A stretch of 64,000 bases of DNA from Paenilisteria newyorkensis (GTDB lineage: Bacteria > Bacillota > Bacilli > Lactobacillales > Listeriaceae). Positions 1 to 8,424 of the stretch are shown here, one piece after another. Every line of letters begins with the position of its first letter. Position 1 is the stretch's first letter. The stretch is taken from positions 62,001 through 126,000 of the forward strand of contig NZ_JNFB01000040.1 in assembly GCF_000766145.1 (NCBI RefSeq). The letters are read 5' to 3'. The translations under genes and the position numbers were made by a program. Under the pieces are notes generated by a model, which was not told the origin of the DNA, searched no databases, and was given only the letters and a program-made list of their open reading frames with translations.

Positions 1-737
1 GACTGCAAGCAGGATGCCAATTCAGCGGATAATACTTGGTCTGTCACTAATACATCGATATCCTCTATTTTCGCAAAAGTCGCGATGGAGCTTTTTCCGA
101 GTTTGCTATTATCAACGAGTGCGATTGTTTTTCGGGCGGTTGCAACCATTTCGCGCTTGAGTTCGACTTCATACAGGCTAAAATCGGTTAAGCCGTCCGA
201 TGCGTTCAGGGCATATGCTGACGTGAATAGGATGTCGACGTTTACTTTCTTCAATAATTCGTGCCCAATCAGGCCTTCAATCGAGTTGGAACCGCTACGG
301 ACAATGCCGCCGATGATGATTATTGTCAAATTCGGATTTTCTTTTAGCATCGTGGCTGTCGTTAAGCCACTCGTCACAATCGTTAGGCGTTTCGTCGATT
401 CTTTGATGAATTTCGCGAGTTCAAAACAGGTCGTGCTGGCATCGAGTATGATGCATTGGTCGTTCTCGATATATTCAAAAGCCGCGGCGGCAATGCGTTG
501 TTTCTCGGAGCGGTGTTTCTTTTCGCGGACGGCGTATTTTTTGTCGATGTCGTCTTTTTCTTTCATCATGGCGCCACCGTGTGTTCGTGTGAGTAATCCT
601 TGTTTCTCCATGGCATTTAAATCGGCCCGAACGGTTGCTGCGGAGACGTTTAGCTTCTCGCTCAACTCGTTGACGGACACTGTTTTTTGTTCTTGCACCC
701 TATGTAAAATCTCACTTCGACGTTGATTTGCGAACAT
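1..737 (-). CDS. DeoR-family transcriptional repressor, C-terminus cut by window edge
   Basis: Read on the minus strand from the ATG at 737, the protein opens MFANQRRSEILHRVQEQK and continues with a DeoR winged-helix (about residues 5-57, with SVNELSEKLNVSAATVRADL and then GLLTRTHGGAM), followed by the sugar-phosphate sensor domain. The frame stays open to the left edge. About 245 codons are present, so only a few residues are missing from a usual 250-260 aa protein. It lies just downstream of the polyol operon, behind a terminator, and is probably expressed separately. In Listeria the related GolR represses the glycerol (gol) operon. By analogy this protein should control the 902-8217 operon, with a phosphorylated sugar as likely effector. 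The assignment to DeoR is firm; the target is inferred. Confidence 0.9.
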   Translation of the reverse strand, partial: MFANQRRSEILHRVQEQKTVSVNELSEKLNVSAATVRADLNAMEKQGLLTRTHGGAMMKEKDDIDKKYAVREKKHRSEKQRIAAAAFEYIENDQCIILDASTTCFELAKFIKESTKRLTIVTSGLTTATMLKENPNLTIIIIGGIVRSGSNSIEGLIGHELLKKVNVDILFTSAYALNASDGLTDFSLYEVELKREMVATARKTIALVDNSKLGKSSIATFAKIEDIDVLVTDQVLSAELASCLQ

Positions 738-856
738 GGATTTTCACCTACTTTTTCATATAATAGTGTAATTCATCGTTTCCTTCTATTTGCTTTCAAT
801 AAATCACACTTTCATTTTACCACATGCCTACCAATAATTGTAGTATCTGGCAAATG

Positions 857-894
857 AAAAAGAGTCTAAGCAAGCATGCGCCACGCTCAGACTC
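857..894 (-). terminator. Rho-independent terminator after transketolase gene
   Basis: Arms at 862-871 and 885-894 pair over about ten bases with one mismatch. On the minus strand the hairpin is followed by a T run. It sits just past the transketolase stop and separates the polyol operon from the deoR gene. Confidence 0.85.
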
Positions 895-901
895 TCTTTG
901 C

Positions 902-2905
902 TCAATTCTTTTGTAGTGTCGCCAAAATTTGATCTGCTATTTTTTCAACGGAGAAACCGAAGTCTTCGGCGAGTTCTGGGCCTGGACCTGATTTTCCGAA
1001 TGTATCGATGGCGATGATTTTGCCTTGGTCACCGACGTATTTGTGCCAGCCTTGGGATGAAGCCATTTCGATCGCAATTCGGTGTGTGATTTCGCTTGGA
1101 AGGACGGCTTCTTGATAGTCCGCGGATTGGCGTTCGAATAATTCCCAACTCGGCATGCTGATGACACGGGCGCCGATTTGTTCTGTCGCTAAGCGTTCGC
1201 GGACTTCCATCGCTAAGGAAACCTCGGAACCAGTTGCGATTAGGAGCATGTCTGTCGTTGCGGTCGGCGATTCGGCTAGGATGTATGCGCCTTTTTCGAC
1301 GTCTGTCGCGGCTTTCGTGTCTGTGGTCGGCAAGATTGGTAACGCTTGACGGCTGAGCACGAGCATAACTGGGTTTTCTTGTTGTGTTAGCGCGTATTTG
1401 TAGCTCGCAACCGTTTCATTCGCATCTGCCGGCCTTAAAACGACCAAGTTCGGCATCGCTCGGAATGAGGCCAGGTGCTCGATTGGCTCGTGTGTCGGGC
1501 CGTCCTCTCCAACCATGATCGAATCGTGCGTCATCACGTATGTTACTGGAAGATTCATGAGAGCTGCCGAACGAATCGCGCTCCTTAAGTAGTCTGAGAA
1601 TACGAAAAAGGTCGCGCCATATGGCTTGATTCCGCCGTGCAAAGCCATTCCATTCAAAATTCCACCCATCGCAAACTCGCGGACGCCAAACCAGATATTT
1701 TTGCCTTCGTAATGGTTAGCGAGGAAGTCACCGCTGTTTTTAAGCATCGTTTTGTTGGAAGATGACAAGTCAGCCGAACCGCCAAATAGGCTTGGTAATT
1801 GAGGCGCTAGCTCGTTTAAAAGTGTACCAGAAACGTCTCGTGTTGCCACTGGCGCATCGTCCGTCGTGTAGGTAGGTAAAACGAGTCCTTGATCCGCGGT
1901 TTCTTGATTGTCGATGAGGCGTTGCAATTTCTCCGCTTCTTCTGGGTAGTCGTTTCTGTATTTGTTGAACGCTTGGAGCCACTTCGATTCACGGTGGTTT
2001 CCTTTAGATAAATAGTAGTCTTTTTGATAGCCGACCGTTTTTGGTAGCTCGAAAGGTTCTAATTCCCAGCCGTAGTTTTTCTTGATTTGGGCGATTTCTG
2101 CTTTGCCTAGTGGCGCGCCATGTGCTGCGGCTGTGCCTGCTTTGCTCGGACTTCCGTCGCCAATCACCGTTTTAATTTCAATCAAGGTCGGTTTGTTAGT
2201 CTCGGCTTTCGCTAGGAGAATGGCGCTGTTGATGGCCTCGACGTCATTTCCATCGGGGACGCGCAACGTTTGCCAGCCTGCCGAGCGAAAACGCAAATCG
2301 ATGTCTTCGGAAAAACTTTGCGAGAGTTCGCCGTCTAGGGAAATATCGTTGGAATCGTAGAGCACGATGAGTTTTCCGAGTTGCAGATGGCCGGCGAGTG
2401 AGCTTGCTTCGTAGGAAATGCCTTCCATCAAGCAACCGTCGCCGCACAAAACGTACGTGTGGTGATCGATGACTTCGTGGGATTCCTTGTTGAACATCCC
2501 GGCAAGATGCGCTTCTGACATCGCCATTCCGACACCCATCGCGATGCCTTGACCCAGTGGGCCAGTTGTTGCGTCGACGCCGGGCGTGTGGCCAAATTCG
2601 GGATGACCTGGCGTGGCGCTGTCTTTTTGCCGGAAGTTACGCAGGTCTTCTTTGCTGACATCGTAGCCGAAAACGTGAAGCAGGCTGTAAAGTAGTGCCG
2701 AGCCGTGGCCTGCCGAGAGGATGAAGCGGTCGCGGTTGAACCAGCTCGGATGCGCCGGATTAAATTTTAAATGATTTTTCCATAGTGTGAAAGCCATTGG
2801 TGCCGCGCCCATCGGTAGGCCTGGGTGCCCTGAGTTCGCCTGTTCGACCATGTCCATCGATAGCACGCGTAACGTTTTTATCATTTGTTGATCCATGAGT
2901 GACAT
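902..2905 (-). CDS. tkt: Transketolase
   Basis: The 667 aa protein is full length for transketolase. The N-terminal thiamine-diphosphate domain carries GHPGLPMG and the GDGCLMEG signature. The middle pyrimidine domain carries the conserved GVREFAMGGILNGMALHGG stretch. A C-terminal transketolase domain follows. The enzyme moves two-carbon ketol units between sugar phosphates in the cytosol and can use erythrose-4-phosphate as acceptor. It is the last gene of the minus-strand polyol operon, 13 bp after the SDR gene, with a clear Shine-Dalgarno (AGGAGG) before the ATG at 2905. Its presence links the operon product to the pentose phosphate pathway. Unlike the L. innocua gol operon as I recall it, no transaldolase gene is adjacent. 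Confidence 0.96.
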   Translation of the reverse strand: MSLMDQQMIKTLRVLSMDMVEQANSGHPGLPMGAAPMAFTLWKNHLKFNPAHPSWFNRDRFILSAGHGSALLYSLLHVFGYDVSKEDLRNFRQKDSATPGHPEFGHTPGVDATTGPLGQGIAMGVGMAMSEAHLAGMFNKESHEVIDHHTYVLCGDGCLMEGISYEASSLAGHLQLGKLIVLYDSNDISLDGELSQSFSEDIDLRFRSAGWQTLRVPDGNDVEAINSAILLAKAETNKPTLIEIKTVIGDGSPSKAGTAAAHGAPLGKAEIAQIKKNYGWELEPFELPKTVGYQKDYYLSKGNHRESKWLQAFNKYRNDYPEEAEKLQRLIDNQETADQGLVLPTYTTDDAPVATRDVSGTLLNELAPQLPSLFGGSADLSSSNKTMLKNSGDFLANHYEGKNIWFGVREFAMGGILNGMALHGGIKPYGATFFVFSDYLRSAIRSAALMNLPVTYVMTHDSIMVGEDGPTHEPIEHLASFRAMPNLVVLRPADANETVASYKYALTQQENPVMLVLSRQALPILPTTDTKAATDVEKGAYILAESPTATTDMLLIATGSEVSLAMEVRERLATEQIGARVISMPSWELFERQSADYQEAVLPSEITHRIAIEMASSQGWHKYVGDQGKIIAIDTFGKSGPGPELAEDFGFSVEKIADQILATLQKN

Positions 2906-2918
2906 ATGCGTCCTCCTT

Positions 2919-3674
2919 TTATTGAATGGTATAACCGCCGTCGATCACTAGATTTTCACCGGTGATTAGGTTCGCGGCGTCGCTTGCTAAAAATAATGCT
3001 GAGGCTGCGACTTCTTCTGGATAGCCAAAACGGCCAATCGGAATCTGTTTTTTCATCGCTTCGCCAACTTCTCCGGCCCATGCTTTTTTGCCGAGTTCGG
3101 TCAGGATGACGGTCGGTGAAATCGCGTTCACATTGATTTTGTGAGGCGCCCATTCCATCGCCAAAACTTGCGTCATCGAAACGATCGCGGCTTTACTCGC
3201 GCAGTAAGCTACGTGTTTATCGAGCGCAACGACGGATGCTTGAGAGGCAATATTGACGATTTTTCCGCCGCGGCCTTGTTTGATCATCACATTTCCTGCT
3301 GCTTGCGCGATGAGGAACGAGGCTTTCAGATTCAGCTCCATTGTCTTGTCCCAGTAAGCTTCGGGTAGATCCGCAGCTTTTTCGAGAAGCGCGATGCCAG
3401 CTGAATTCACCACGATATCGACGCTACCGAATTGCTCCAAAACGGTTGCCATCACGCGTTCTACGGTTTCTTTTTTCGTAATGTCAGCTTGGATGCCTAG
3501 CGCTCTTGCCCCACCGATTTGTTGCGCGATTTCGGCTACGTCTGGCTTGATATCAACGAGCACGACACGCGCGCCTTTTTCGAAGAACAGCTCCACGATT
3601 GCCCGACCAATCCCGCTTGCCCCGCCAGTTACAACGGCTACTTGATCTGTTAATGCAAAATTTTTATCGAACAT
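2919..3674 (-). CDS. GolD/DthD-type NAD-dependent short-chain polyol dehydrogenase
   Basis: This is a classical SDR of 251 aa. The nucleotide-binding motif TGGASGIG is near residue 20, NSAG lies in the middle, and the catalytic Ser and YCASK motif are in the order expected. The start at 3674 is chosen because GAGGAG lies 8 nt upstream; an earlier in-frame GTG overlaps that site. The sequence resembles Listeria GolD (glycerol dehydrogenase forming dihydroxyacetone) and the mycobacterial D-threitol dehydrogenase DthD, as I recall them. With the DhaK/DhaL kinase and an RpiB-type isomerase next door, oxidation of D-threitol to D-erythrulose or of glycerol to dihydroxyacetone are both possible. 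The family call is strong; the substrate is inferred. Confidence 0.88.
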   Translation of the reverse strand: MFDKNFALTDQVAVVTGGASGIGRAIVELFFEKGARVVLVDIKPDVAEIAQQIGGARALGIQADITKKETVERVMATVLEQFGSVDIVVNSAGIALLEKAADLPEAYWDKTMELNLKASFLIAQAAGNVMIKQGRGGKIVNIASQASVVALDKHVAYCASKAAIVSMTQVLAMEWAPHKINVNAISPTVILTELGKKAWAGEVGEAMKKQIPIGRFGYPEEVAASALFLASDAANLITGENLVIDGGYTIQ

Positions 3675-3698
3675 ATTTGTCACTCCTCGCTTTAATTT

Positions 3699-4340
3699 TC
3701 AATCTAATACGCGTTCTGGTAAGCTCACGAGAAAATCCATCAAAATCAGATAGGCCGATGTTGCGCCTGGATCTTGATTGCCGAGAGATCGGTCGCCGAG
3801 TCTGCTGGAGCGGCCACGTTTGGATAGTAAATCGATAGTCGAAATCATGCCAGCTTCTGCCGCCACAACCGCCACACGAAACGCTTCTTCAAAATTGCCT
3901 GTTTCCAAAAATGCGTGTTCTAATGCGATTCGCGCTGGTTCCAACGTGTCAATCATCGTTTTATCGCCAACTTCGGCCTGTCCGCGTTCTTTCACGCCAC
4001 CCATAAATGCCAGCCAAAAAGCCGTCAAATCCGCGTCGCTAAGCGTTTCTTTACCCTTAATCACCTTCGCCCCGCGCAGAAATCCCGTCGCATAAAGCGG
4101 GCCAACCGAGGAACCAACTGCTTCTAAGAACGTTTTACCCGCCAGCACCGCCAACTTCGAACAATCTAGTTCCTCCTGTTGCGCCAGCTCCTTCTTGATC
4201 GCCTGCCAACCAATTGACATCGTCACGCCATGATCCCCGTCGCCCAATTTTCGATCGAGTTCGCATAAATAATCTTTTTCCCGTTCCATCGTTTCCGTTA
4301 CGTTATTTAAAAAATCGCGAAAATTCGCCGCATTATACAT
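3699..4340 (-). CDS. dhaL: DhaL-type kinase subunit (nucleotide-binding, ADP-Mg)
   Basis: The 213 aa protein shows the DhaL hallmarks: LGDGDHG near residue 36, whose aspartates bind two Mg ions and ADP, DKTMIDTL in the middle, and a C-terminal GRSSRLGDRSLGNQDPGA loop. In PEP-dependent systems DhaL receives phosphate from DhaM and passes it to the ketose bound on DhaK. In other systems a DhaL-like domain uses ATP directly. No dhaM gene is visible nearby, so the phosphoryl source is open. The start at 4340 is preferred because AGGAGG lies upstream at good spacing. The gene ends 24 bp before the SDR gene and follows dhaK by 15 bp, so the two subunits are co-expressed. Confidence 0.93.
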   Translation of the reverse strand: MYNAANFRDFLNNVTETMEREKDYLCELDRKLGDGDHGVTMSIGWQAIKKELAQQEELDCSKLAVLAGKTFLEAVGSSVGPLYATGFLRGAKVIKGKETLSDADLTAFWLAFMGGVKERGQAEVGDKTMIDTLEPARIALEHAFLETGNFEEAFRVAVVAAEAGMISTIDLLSKRGRSSRLGDRSLGNQDPGATSAYLILMDFLVSLPERVLD

Positions 4341-4355
4341 ACTTGTCACGCCTCC

Positions 4356-5354
4356 TTATTTCTGAACATACATCGGGCAATCCGCCGGGTAATCGATGCA
4401 TTCCTTTAGCTCCGCGTCTAGTTTTATCAGCGTCACCGAACTGCCGCCCATCTCAAGCGACGTGCTGTAATCCCCAATAAATGACCGGTAAATCTTAATA
4501 CCACGCTCACTCAAAAGTTGCTCCACACGCCGGAACATAATCAGCAATTCCATCCGTGTCGTCGAGCCCAAACCATTGATGAGCACAGCAACCTCTTCTC
4601 CCGTCTCAATTGGCATATCCTCCAAAATCGCCCCAACAAGACGATCTACCACGTTGTCCGCCGTCTCAAGCTTACCTTTTTCAATGCCAGGTTCGCCGTG
4701 ATGACCCAATCCGATTTCCATTTCATCCTCTGCAAGCGTAAAACTCGGCTTCCCAGTTTGCGGCAACGAACACGGTGACAAGCCTACGCCCATCGTCCGC
4801 GTCACGTCATTCGCACGATTCGCAAGCCGCGTCACACCCGCCAAATCATGGCCCTTCGCAGCCGCCACACTCGCCACTTTTGTCACGAAAAATTCACCGG
4901 CAATACCTCGCCGTTTTTCCGTCTCCGTTTTAGGCGCCGAAGCAACGTCATCCGTCACAACCACAGACGTCACCTCAATATCGTGCTCCAAATCAGCCAT
5001 TTCCGCGGCCATCCCGAAGTTCATAATATCCCCGGCATAGTTCCCGTAAACGTAGACTACGCCTTTGCCTTGATCAATCGCTTCCGTCACGGCCACAATC
5101 GGACCCGGCGGCGGCGATGCGAAAATGTTCCCGACCGCAACACCATCCGCCATCCCCGAACCAACGTAGCCCATAAAAGCCGGCTCATGTCCAGAACCGC
5201 CACCGATCAAAACACCAACCTTATCCGCGTCAAGCTTAGAGCGCACCAGCGCCCGCGGGTTTTCCAATCGCGTCACATATTGCGGAAACGCCTTCACGTA
5301 GCCATCAATCATTTCCTCCACTACATGATCCGCGTCATTGATTAATTTCTTCAT
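4356..5354 (-). CDS. dhaK: DhaK-type dihydroxyacetone/tetrulose kinase substrate-binding subunit
   Basis: The 332 aa protein is a full DhaK. GGGSGHEPAF places the conserved His at residue 56, GNYAGDIMNF places Asp109, and GLGHHGEPG at about 215-223 holds the histidine that covalently binds the carbonyl of the substrate (His219). The residue before that His is itself His, where I recall Ile in most DhaK proteins; this could affect substrate fit. The start ATG overlaps the stop of the isomerase gene (ATGA), indicating translational coupling. In this operon the substrate could be dihydroxyacetone or erythrulose. The kinase assignment is firm, the substrate is not. Confidence 0.93.
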   Translation of the reverse strand: MKKLINDADHVVEEMIDGYVKAFPQYVTRLENPRALVRSKLDADKVGVLIGGGSGHEPAFMGYVGSGMADGVAVGNIFASPPPGPIVAVTEAIDQGKGVVYVYGNYAGDIMNFGMAAEMADLEHDIEVTSVVVTDDVASAPKTETEKRRGIAGEFFVTKVASVAAAKGHDLAGVTRLANRANDVTRTMGVGLSPCSLPQTGKPSFTLAEDEMEIGLGHHGEPGIEKGKLETADNVVDRLVGAILEDMPIETGEEVAVLINGLGSTTRMELLIMFRRVEQLLSERGIKIYRSFIGDYSTSLEMGGSSVTLIKLDAELKECIDYPADCPMYVQK

Positions 5355-5818
5355 CCTTCCACACTCCCCGTCTCCAAATAAGCTCTCTCCTGATTCGAAA
5401 TTTGATCAATTTTCCGTTTCGATTGGCCGCCAGCAAACGCCACATCCAGATACGCGTCCACAATTTTTTTCGCCAATTCCAGCCCGATCACTTTTGCGCC
5501 GAGCGTTATAATTTGTGCGTCATTGCTCAGCTGGGCACGCTCCGCCGAATACACATCGTGGCACTGCGCCGAACGAATACCCGGCACCTTATTCGCCGCA
5601 ATCGACATCCCGATTCCCGTCCCGCAAACCAAGATCCCACGCTCGACCTCGCCACGCTGAATCGCCGTCCCCACTTGAAACGCGATATCCGGATAATCCA
5701 CCTCATCCTCCGAGAAACAGCCAAAATCAACGACCTCGTTCCCCGAATCCTCGATGTAACCCCGCAACGCCTCCTTCATTCCAAACGCATTATGATCCGC
5801 ACCAATTCCAATTCTCAT
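5351..5818 (-). CDS. rpiB: RpiB/LacAB-type sugar-phosphate isomerase
   Basis: The start at 5818 gives MRIGIGADHNAFGMKE, the usual RpiB N-terminus, with GGAG about 9 nt upstream; an earlier in-frame ATG at 5833 lacks a good site. CGTGIGMSIAANK holds the active-site Cys, and the order of the flanking motifs matches the RpiB fold. The enzyme interconverts aldose and ketose phosphates. Known members act on ribose-5-P/ribulose-5-P, and relatives (EryI, DerI) convert D-erythrulose-4-P to D-erythrose-4-P. The second role fits the neighbouring transketolase and dehydrogenases. It overlaps dhaK by 4 bp. Confidence 0.92.
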   Translation of the reverse strand: MRIGIGADHNAFGMKEALRGYIEDSGNEVVDFGCFSEDEVDYPDIAFQVGTAIQRGEVERGILVCGTGIGMSIAANKVPGIRSAQCHDVYSAERAQLSNDAQIITLGAKVIGLELAKKIVDAYLDVAFAGGQSKRKIDQISNQERAYLETGSVEG

Positions 5819-5838
5819 TTTCCAACACTCCAATGCAT

Positions 5839-7086
5839 TTAATCCACCGAACCAGCCGGCACCACCAAATCCTGATTTTTCGGTAAGGTCACGAATTTCA
5901 TCAAAAAGGCGCTAAAAACGTAAAGTCCCGCGAACACCCAGATGACCCCAACCGTACCAAGACTTCCAATAAAAATTCCCACGACAGCAGGCCCTAAAAA
6001 CGTGCTCAGCCCTGCGCCTAAATTCAAAATCGACATCGCCGCGCCTTTATTTTCAGGAGCAAGCGTTGGCATAATCGCCGAAAGTGGCACGTACGCCGCC
6101 AAGCAAGCACCGAAGCAACCCGCGATCAGCATCGTCAGCAAGAAGTTCGCGCCAGACCAAAGCGGTACGTAATAAAACAGCACTGTAAACGTCGCGCAAC
6201 CCATGCCGCCAAACCACATCACCGTATTCCGCCAGCCAAGCCGATCACTAATCACACCAAACAATAAGTTAAAAATAATATTCACCGACCAAAGGCACGC
6301 GTAGATTTGCAACCACTCCCCACGCGTAAAGCCGATTTCCATGAAGAACAGCGGCATAAACACCGTGAAACCGTACGCCGCCGATGTATTAATCGTCCGA
6401 ACAATACCGCCCATCCCGATTTTCGGTTTTTCAAAAGCAATCGTGATTCCTTTCAATAAATAACCAAGCGATGGTCGTTCGCCCGTAGCCTTTTTCGCTA
6501 CTTTTTCACGGTTCAAGAAAATCGCAATCATCGCACCAATCACGACGAAAACTAGCGCGCTCCATAAGGTTGTCATTTCGCCCAAATACGGCAGCGCAAT
6601 GCTTGAGTACAGCGCTCCCAACACATTCAGCCCACCACTATAACAGAACCAGAAAATTCCGACCGCCGAACCTAGTTTTTCCGTAGGCGCTTCATACGCT
6701 ACCCAGACAAGGAACGAATAAGCAAAAAGTGGATAACCGAACCCGCGCAAAGCATACGTCGGCAACATCACGTACAAATTATGACTCGGCAGTCCGACAG
6801 AAATAAAGAACACCGAACCGATAATGAAAATAATCACACCCGCCGTCATCACCCGCTGCGCCCCAAACATTTCCGATAAAACACCAGATAGCCAAGCCGC
6901 AAGCGCCGCCGCAATCCCATACACACTAAACAATAACGCCGACTGTTGAATCGAAAGTCCGCCGCTGATCAAGAACGGCGACAACCAGCCTTGCTCTAAG
7001 CCTTCACCCATCATGAAGACGACAAGTCCCGCATATCCCATCATTAATTTTGGCGGTAAACCGATTCTGTTCGTTAAACTTTTCAT
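5839..7086 (-). CDS. MFS polyol transporter, RbtT/DalT/CsbX-like
   Basis: A 415 aa integral membrane protein with about 12 hydrophobic segments and a short central loop, typical of the major facilitator superfamily. The N-terminal part (GYAGLVVFMMGEGLEQGWLS) and the RGFGYPLFAYSFLVW stretch resemble the ribitol/D-arabitol transporter group (RbtT, DalT, CsbX). It would import a polyol by proton symport, without phosphorylation. This fits the cytosolic dehydrogenases and kinase encoded by the flanking genes. AAAGGGG precedes the ATG. The gene lies between the zinc dehydrogenase and the isomerase in one operon. Family assignment is good; the transported polyol is inferred from context. Confidence 0.85.
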   Translation of the reverse strand: MKSLTNRIGLPPKLMMGYAGLVVFMMGEGLEQGWLSPFLISGGLSIQQSALLFSVYGIAAALAAWLSGVLSEMFGAQRVMTAGVIIFIIGSVFFISVGLPSHNLYVMLPTYALRGFGYPLFAYSFLVWVAYEAPTEKLGSAVGIFWFCYSGGLNVLGALYSSIALPYLGEMTTLWSALVFVVIGAMIAIFLNREKVAKKATGERPSLGYLLKGITIAFEKPKIGMGGIVRTINTSAAYGFTVFMPLFFMEIGFTRGEWLQIYACLWSVNIIFNLLFGVISDRLGWRNTVMWFGGMGCATFTVLFYYVPLWSGANFLLTMLIAGCFGACLAAYVPLSAIMPTLAPENKGAAMSILNLGAGLSTFLGPAVVGIFIGSLGTVGVIWVFAGLYVFSAFLMKFVTLPKNQDLVVPAGSVD

Positions 7087-7104
7087 GTCACGTTCCCCTT
7101 TCGA

Positions 7105-8217
7105 TTATAAGTTTGGATTCAATACGACCTTCAGCGACTCCGCACCACTTCTCACCAAATCAAAACCAGCCTTAAAATCCTCGAGCGGCAATGTATGCGT
7201 TACGACACCTTCTGTTGGCAAATCCCCATTTTGAATGCCTTCGATCACTAGCGGATAACAATACGGTCCCAAATGCGAGCCCAGCACGTCCAGCTCCTTC
7301 CGATCACTAATAATGCTCCAATCCACCGTAACCGGCTCCTTAAATACCGAAAATTCAACAAAAGTTCCCAGCTTCCGAATCAGCGTCAACCCTTGCTCCA
7401 CCGACTTCTGCGCCCCAGTTGCCTCAATATAAATATCGCAACCATAACCATCCGTCAAATCCTTAATAATTGTGATAACATCGTCCTTCGCCGGATTCAG
7501 CACCATATCCGCGCCAAATTTCTTCGCCAACTCCAAGCGATCCTCGAACAAATCCAGCACAATCAATTTCTGCGGACCAGACTTCTTAATCGCGCCAATC
7601 ATGCCCAGCCCAAGCGTTCCCGCACCAGCAAGCACCACGACATCGCCCAATTTAATATTCGCACGCTGCACCGCATGGAACGAACACGCATAAGGCTCAA
7701 TCAAAATCGCTTTTTCAATCGGCAAATCCTCCGGAACCAAATAATTTATCGCTTCTTTCGTAAATTTCATATATTCCGCCATGCCACCGTTTACATTCTT
7801 CTGGAAACCGTATAAATCATGTTTTTCACACATCCAATACTGACCACGCTTACAAAAACGACAATCCCAACACGGCACAATCTGCTCCGAAATAACACGA
7901 TTCCCAAGCTCAAACTCCGTCACTTGGTCCCCATAACCAACGACGTGCCCGATAAACTCATGACCCGGAATCATCGGCGCCTTTATGTATGCAGGTTGCT
8001 TCTCGTCACCCCAAAAACTAGGAGCCCCATCAAAAGCCTTCAAATCTCCCGCACAAATCCCGCACGATTCCACCTTCACTAAAATTTCATGAGGCCCAAT
8101 CTCAGGAACAGCGACCTCCTCCAAACGATAATCACCAGGGGCATACGCAACAATTGCTTTCATTTTTTGAGGGATATCTTTGCCTAACACAACATGACCT
8201 GTTTTCTCTTGACACAT
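7105..8217 (-). CDS. Zinc-dependent polyol dehydrogenase, erythritol/L-threitol dehydrogenase-like
   Basis: This is a 370 aa medium-chain dehydrogenase. CGICAGD carries the catalytic zinc ligand, GHEFIGHVVGYG follows, and a structural-zinc cysteine cluster lies in PCWDCRFCKRGQYWMC. A GAGTLGLGMIG nucleotide-binding motif marks the Rossmann domain. The sequence resembles the group annotated as erythritol/L-threitol dehydrogenase (EltD), which forms L-erythrulose. It is the first gene of the operon, behind a near-consensus promoter. The start at 8217 is supported by AAAGGAG 8 nt upstream; an internal ATG at 8163 matches the usual family start but has no ribosome site, so about 18 extra N-terminal residues are predicted. 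Substrate is inferred. Confidence 0.88.
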   Translation of the reverse strand: MCQEKTGHVVLGKDIPQKMKAIVAYAPGDYRLEEVAVPEIGPHEILVKVESCGICAGDLKAFDGAPSFWGDEKQPAYIKAPMIPGHEFIGHVVGYGDQVTEFELGNRVISEQIVPCWDCRFCKRGQYWMCEKHDLYGFQKNVNGGMAEYMKFTKEAINYLVPEDLPIEKAILIEPYACSFHAVQRANIKLGDVVVLAGAGTLGLGMIGAIKKSGPQKLIVLDLFEDRLELAKKFGADMVLNPAKDDVITIIKDLTDGYGCDIYIEATGAQKSVEQGLTLIRKLGTFVEFSVFKEPVTVDWSIISDRKELDVLGSHLGPYCYPLVIEGIQNGDLPTEGVVTHTLPLEDFKAGFDLVRSGAESLKVVLNPNL

Positions 8218-8236
8218 AAGAACATCTCCTTTTTTA

Positions 8237-8250
8237 TTAAAGCGCTTTCT
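8237..8250 (-). promoter_or_regulatory. cre-like CcpA site before the polyol operon
   Basis: The pseudo-palindrome TTAAAGCGCTTTCT fits the CcpA cre consensus at all but about two positions. It lies just downstream of the predicted transcription start of the operon, a position where CcpA blocks transcription. This predicts carbon catabolite repression. Confidence 0.6.
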
Positions 8251-8263
8251 TGATTACCTCCCC

Positions 8264-8292
8264 ATTATATTTTTATTTCCTCACTTTGTCAA
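8264..8292 (-). promoter_or_regulatory. Sigma-A promoter of the polyol operon
   Basis: On the minus strand, TTGACA (8287-8292) and TATAAT (8264-8269) are both perfect and separated by 17 bp. Runs of ATGAAA/GAAAGT-like repeats upstream (about 8293-8330) could be DeoR-type operator half sites. Confidence 0.85.
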
Positions 8293-8354
8293 TCATTTAT
8301 TTTCATTTACTTTCGTTTGTTATCGATTATCGCATATTCCACTAAAAATAACGA

Positions 8355-8411
8355 CAAAAAAAGCCGAAACAGGCATCGATTTTTTAGGTCGATATCCTAG
8401 TTTCAGCTTTC
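8355..8411 (-). terminator. Rho-independent terminator after the 8425-8859 gene
   Basis: A long imperfect hairpin (GCTGAAAC arm pairing with GTTTCGGC, extended by ATCGA/TCGAT) is followed on the minus strand by seven T residues. It insulates the polyol operon from the gene upstream of it. Confidence 0.85.
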
Positions 8412-8424
8412 TGCATTTCTATTT

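Noticed and set aside
85-726. 213-codon plus-strand ORF at the left edge
   Set aside because: It is the antisense of the DeoR gene, whose minus-strand frame shows a clear HTH and family motifs.
4848-5842. Plus-strand ORFs over dhaK and rpiB (for example 4848-5345, 5402-5842)
   Set aside because: Arg/His/Pro-rich translations of the antisense of well-supported genes, without ribosome sites.
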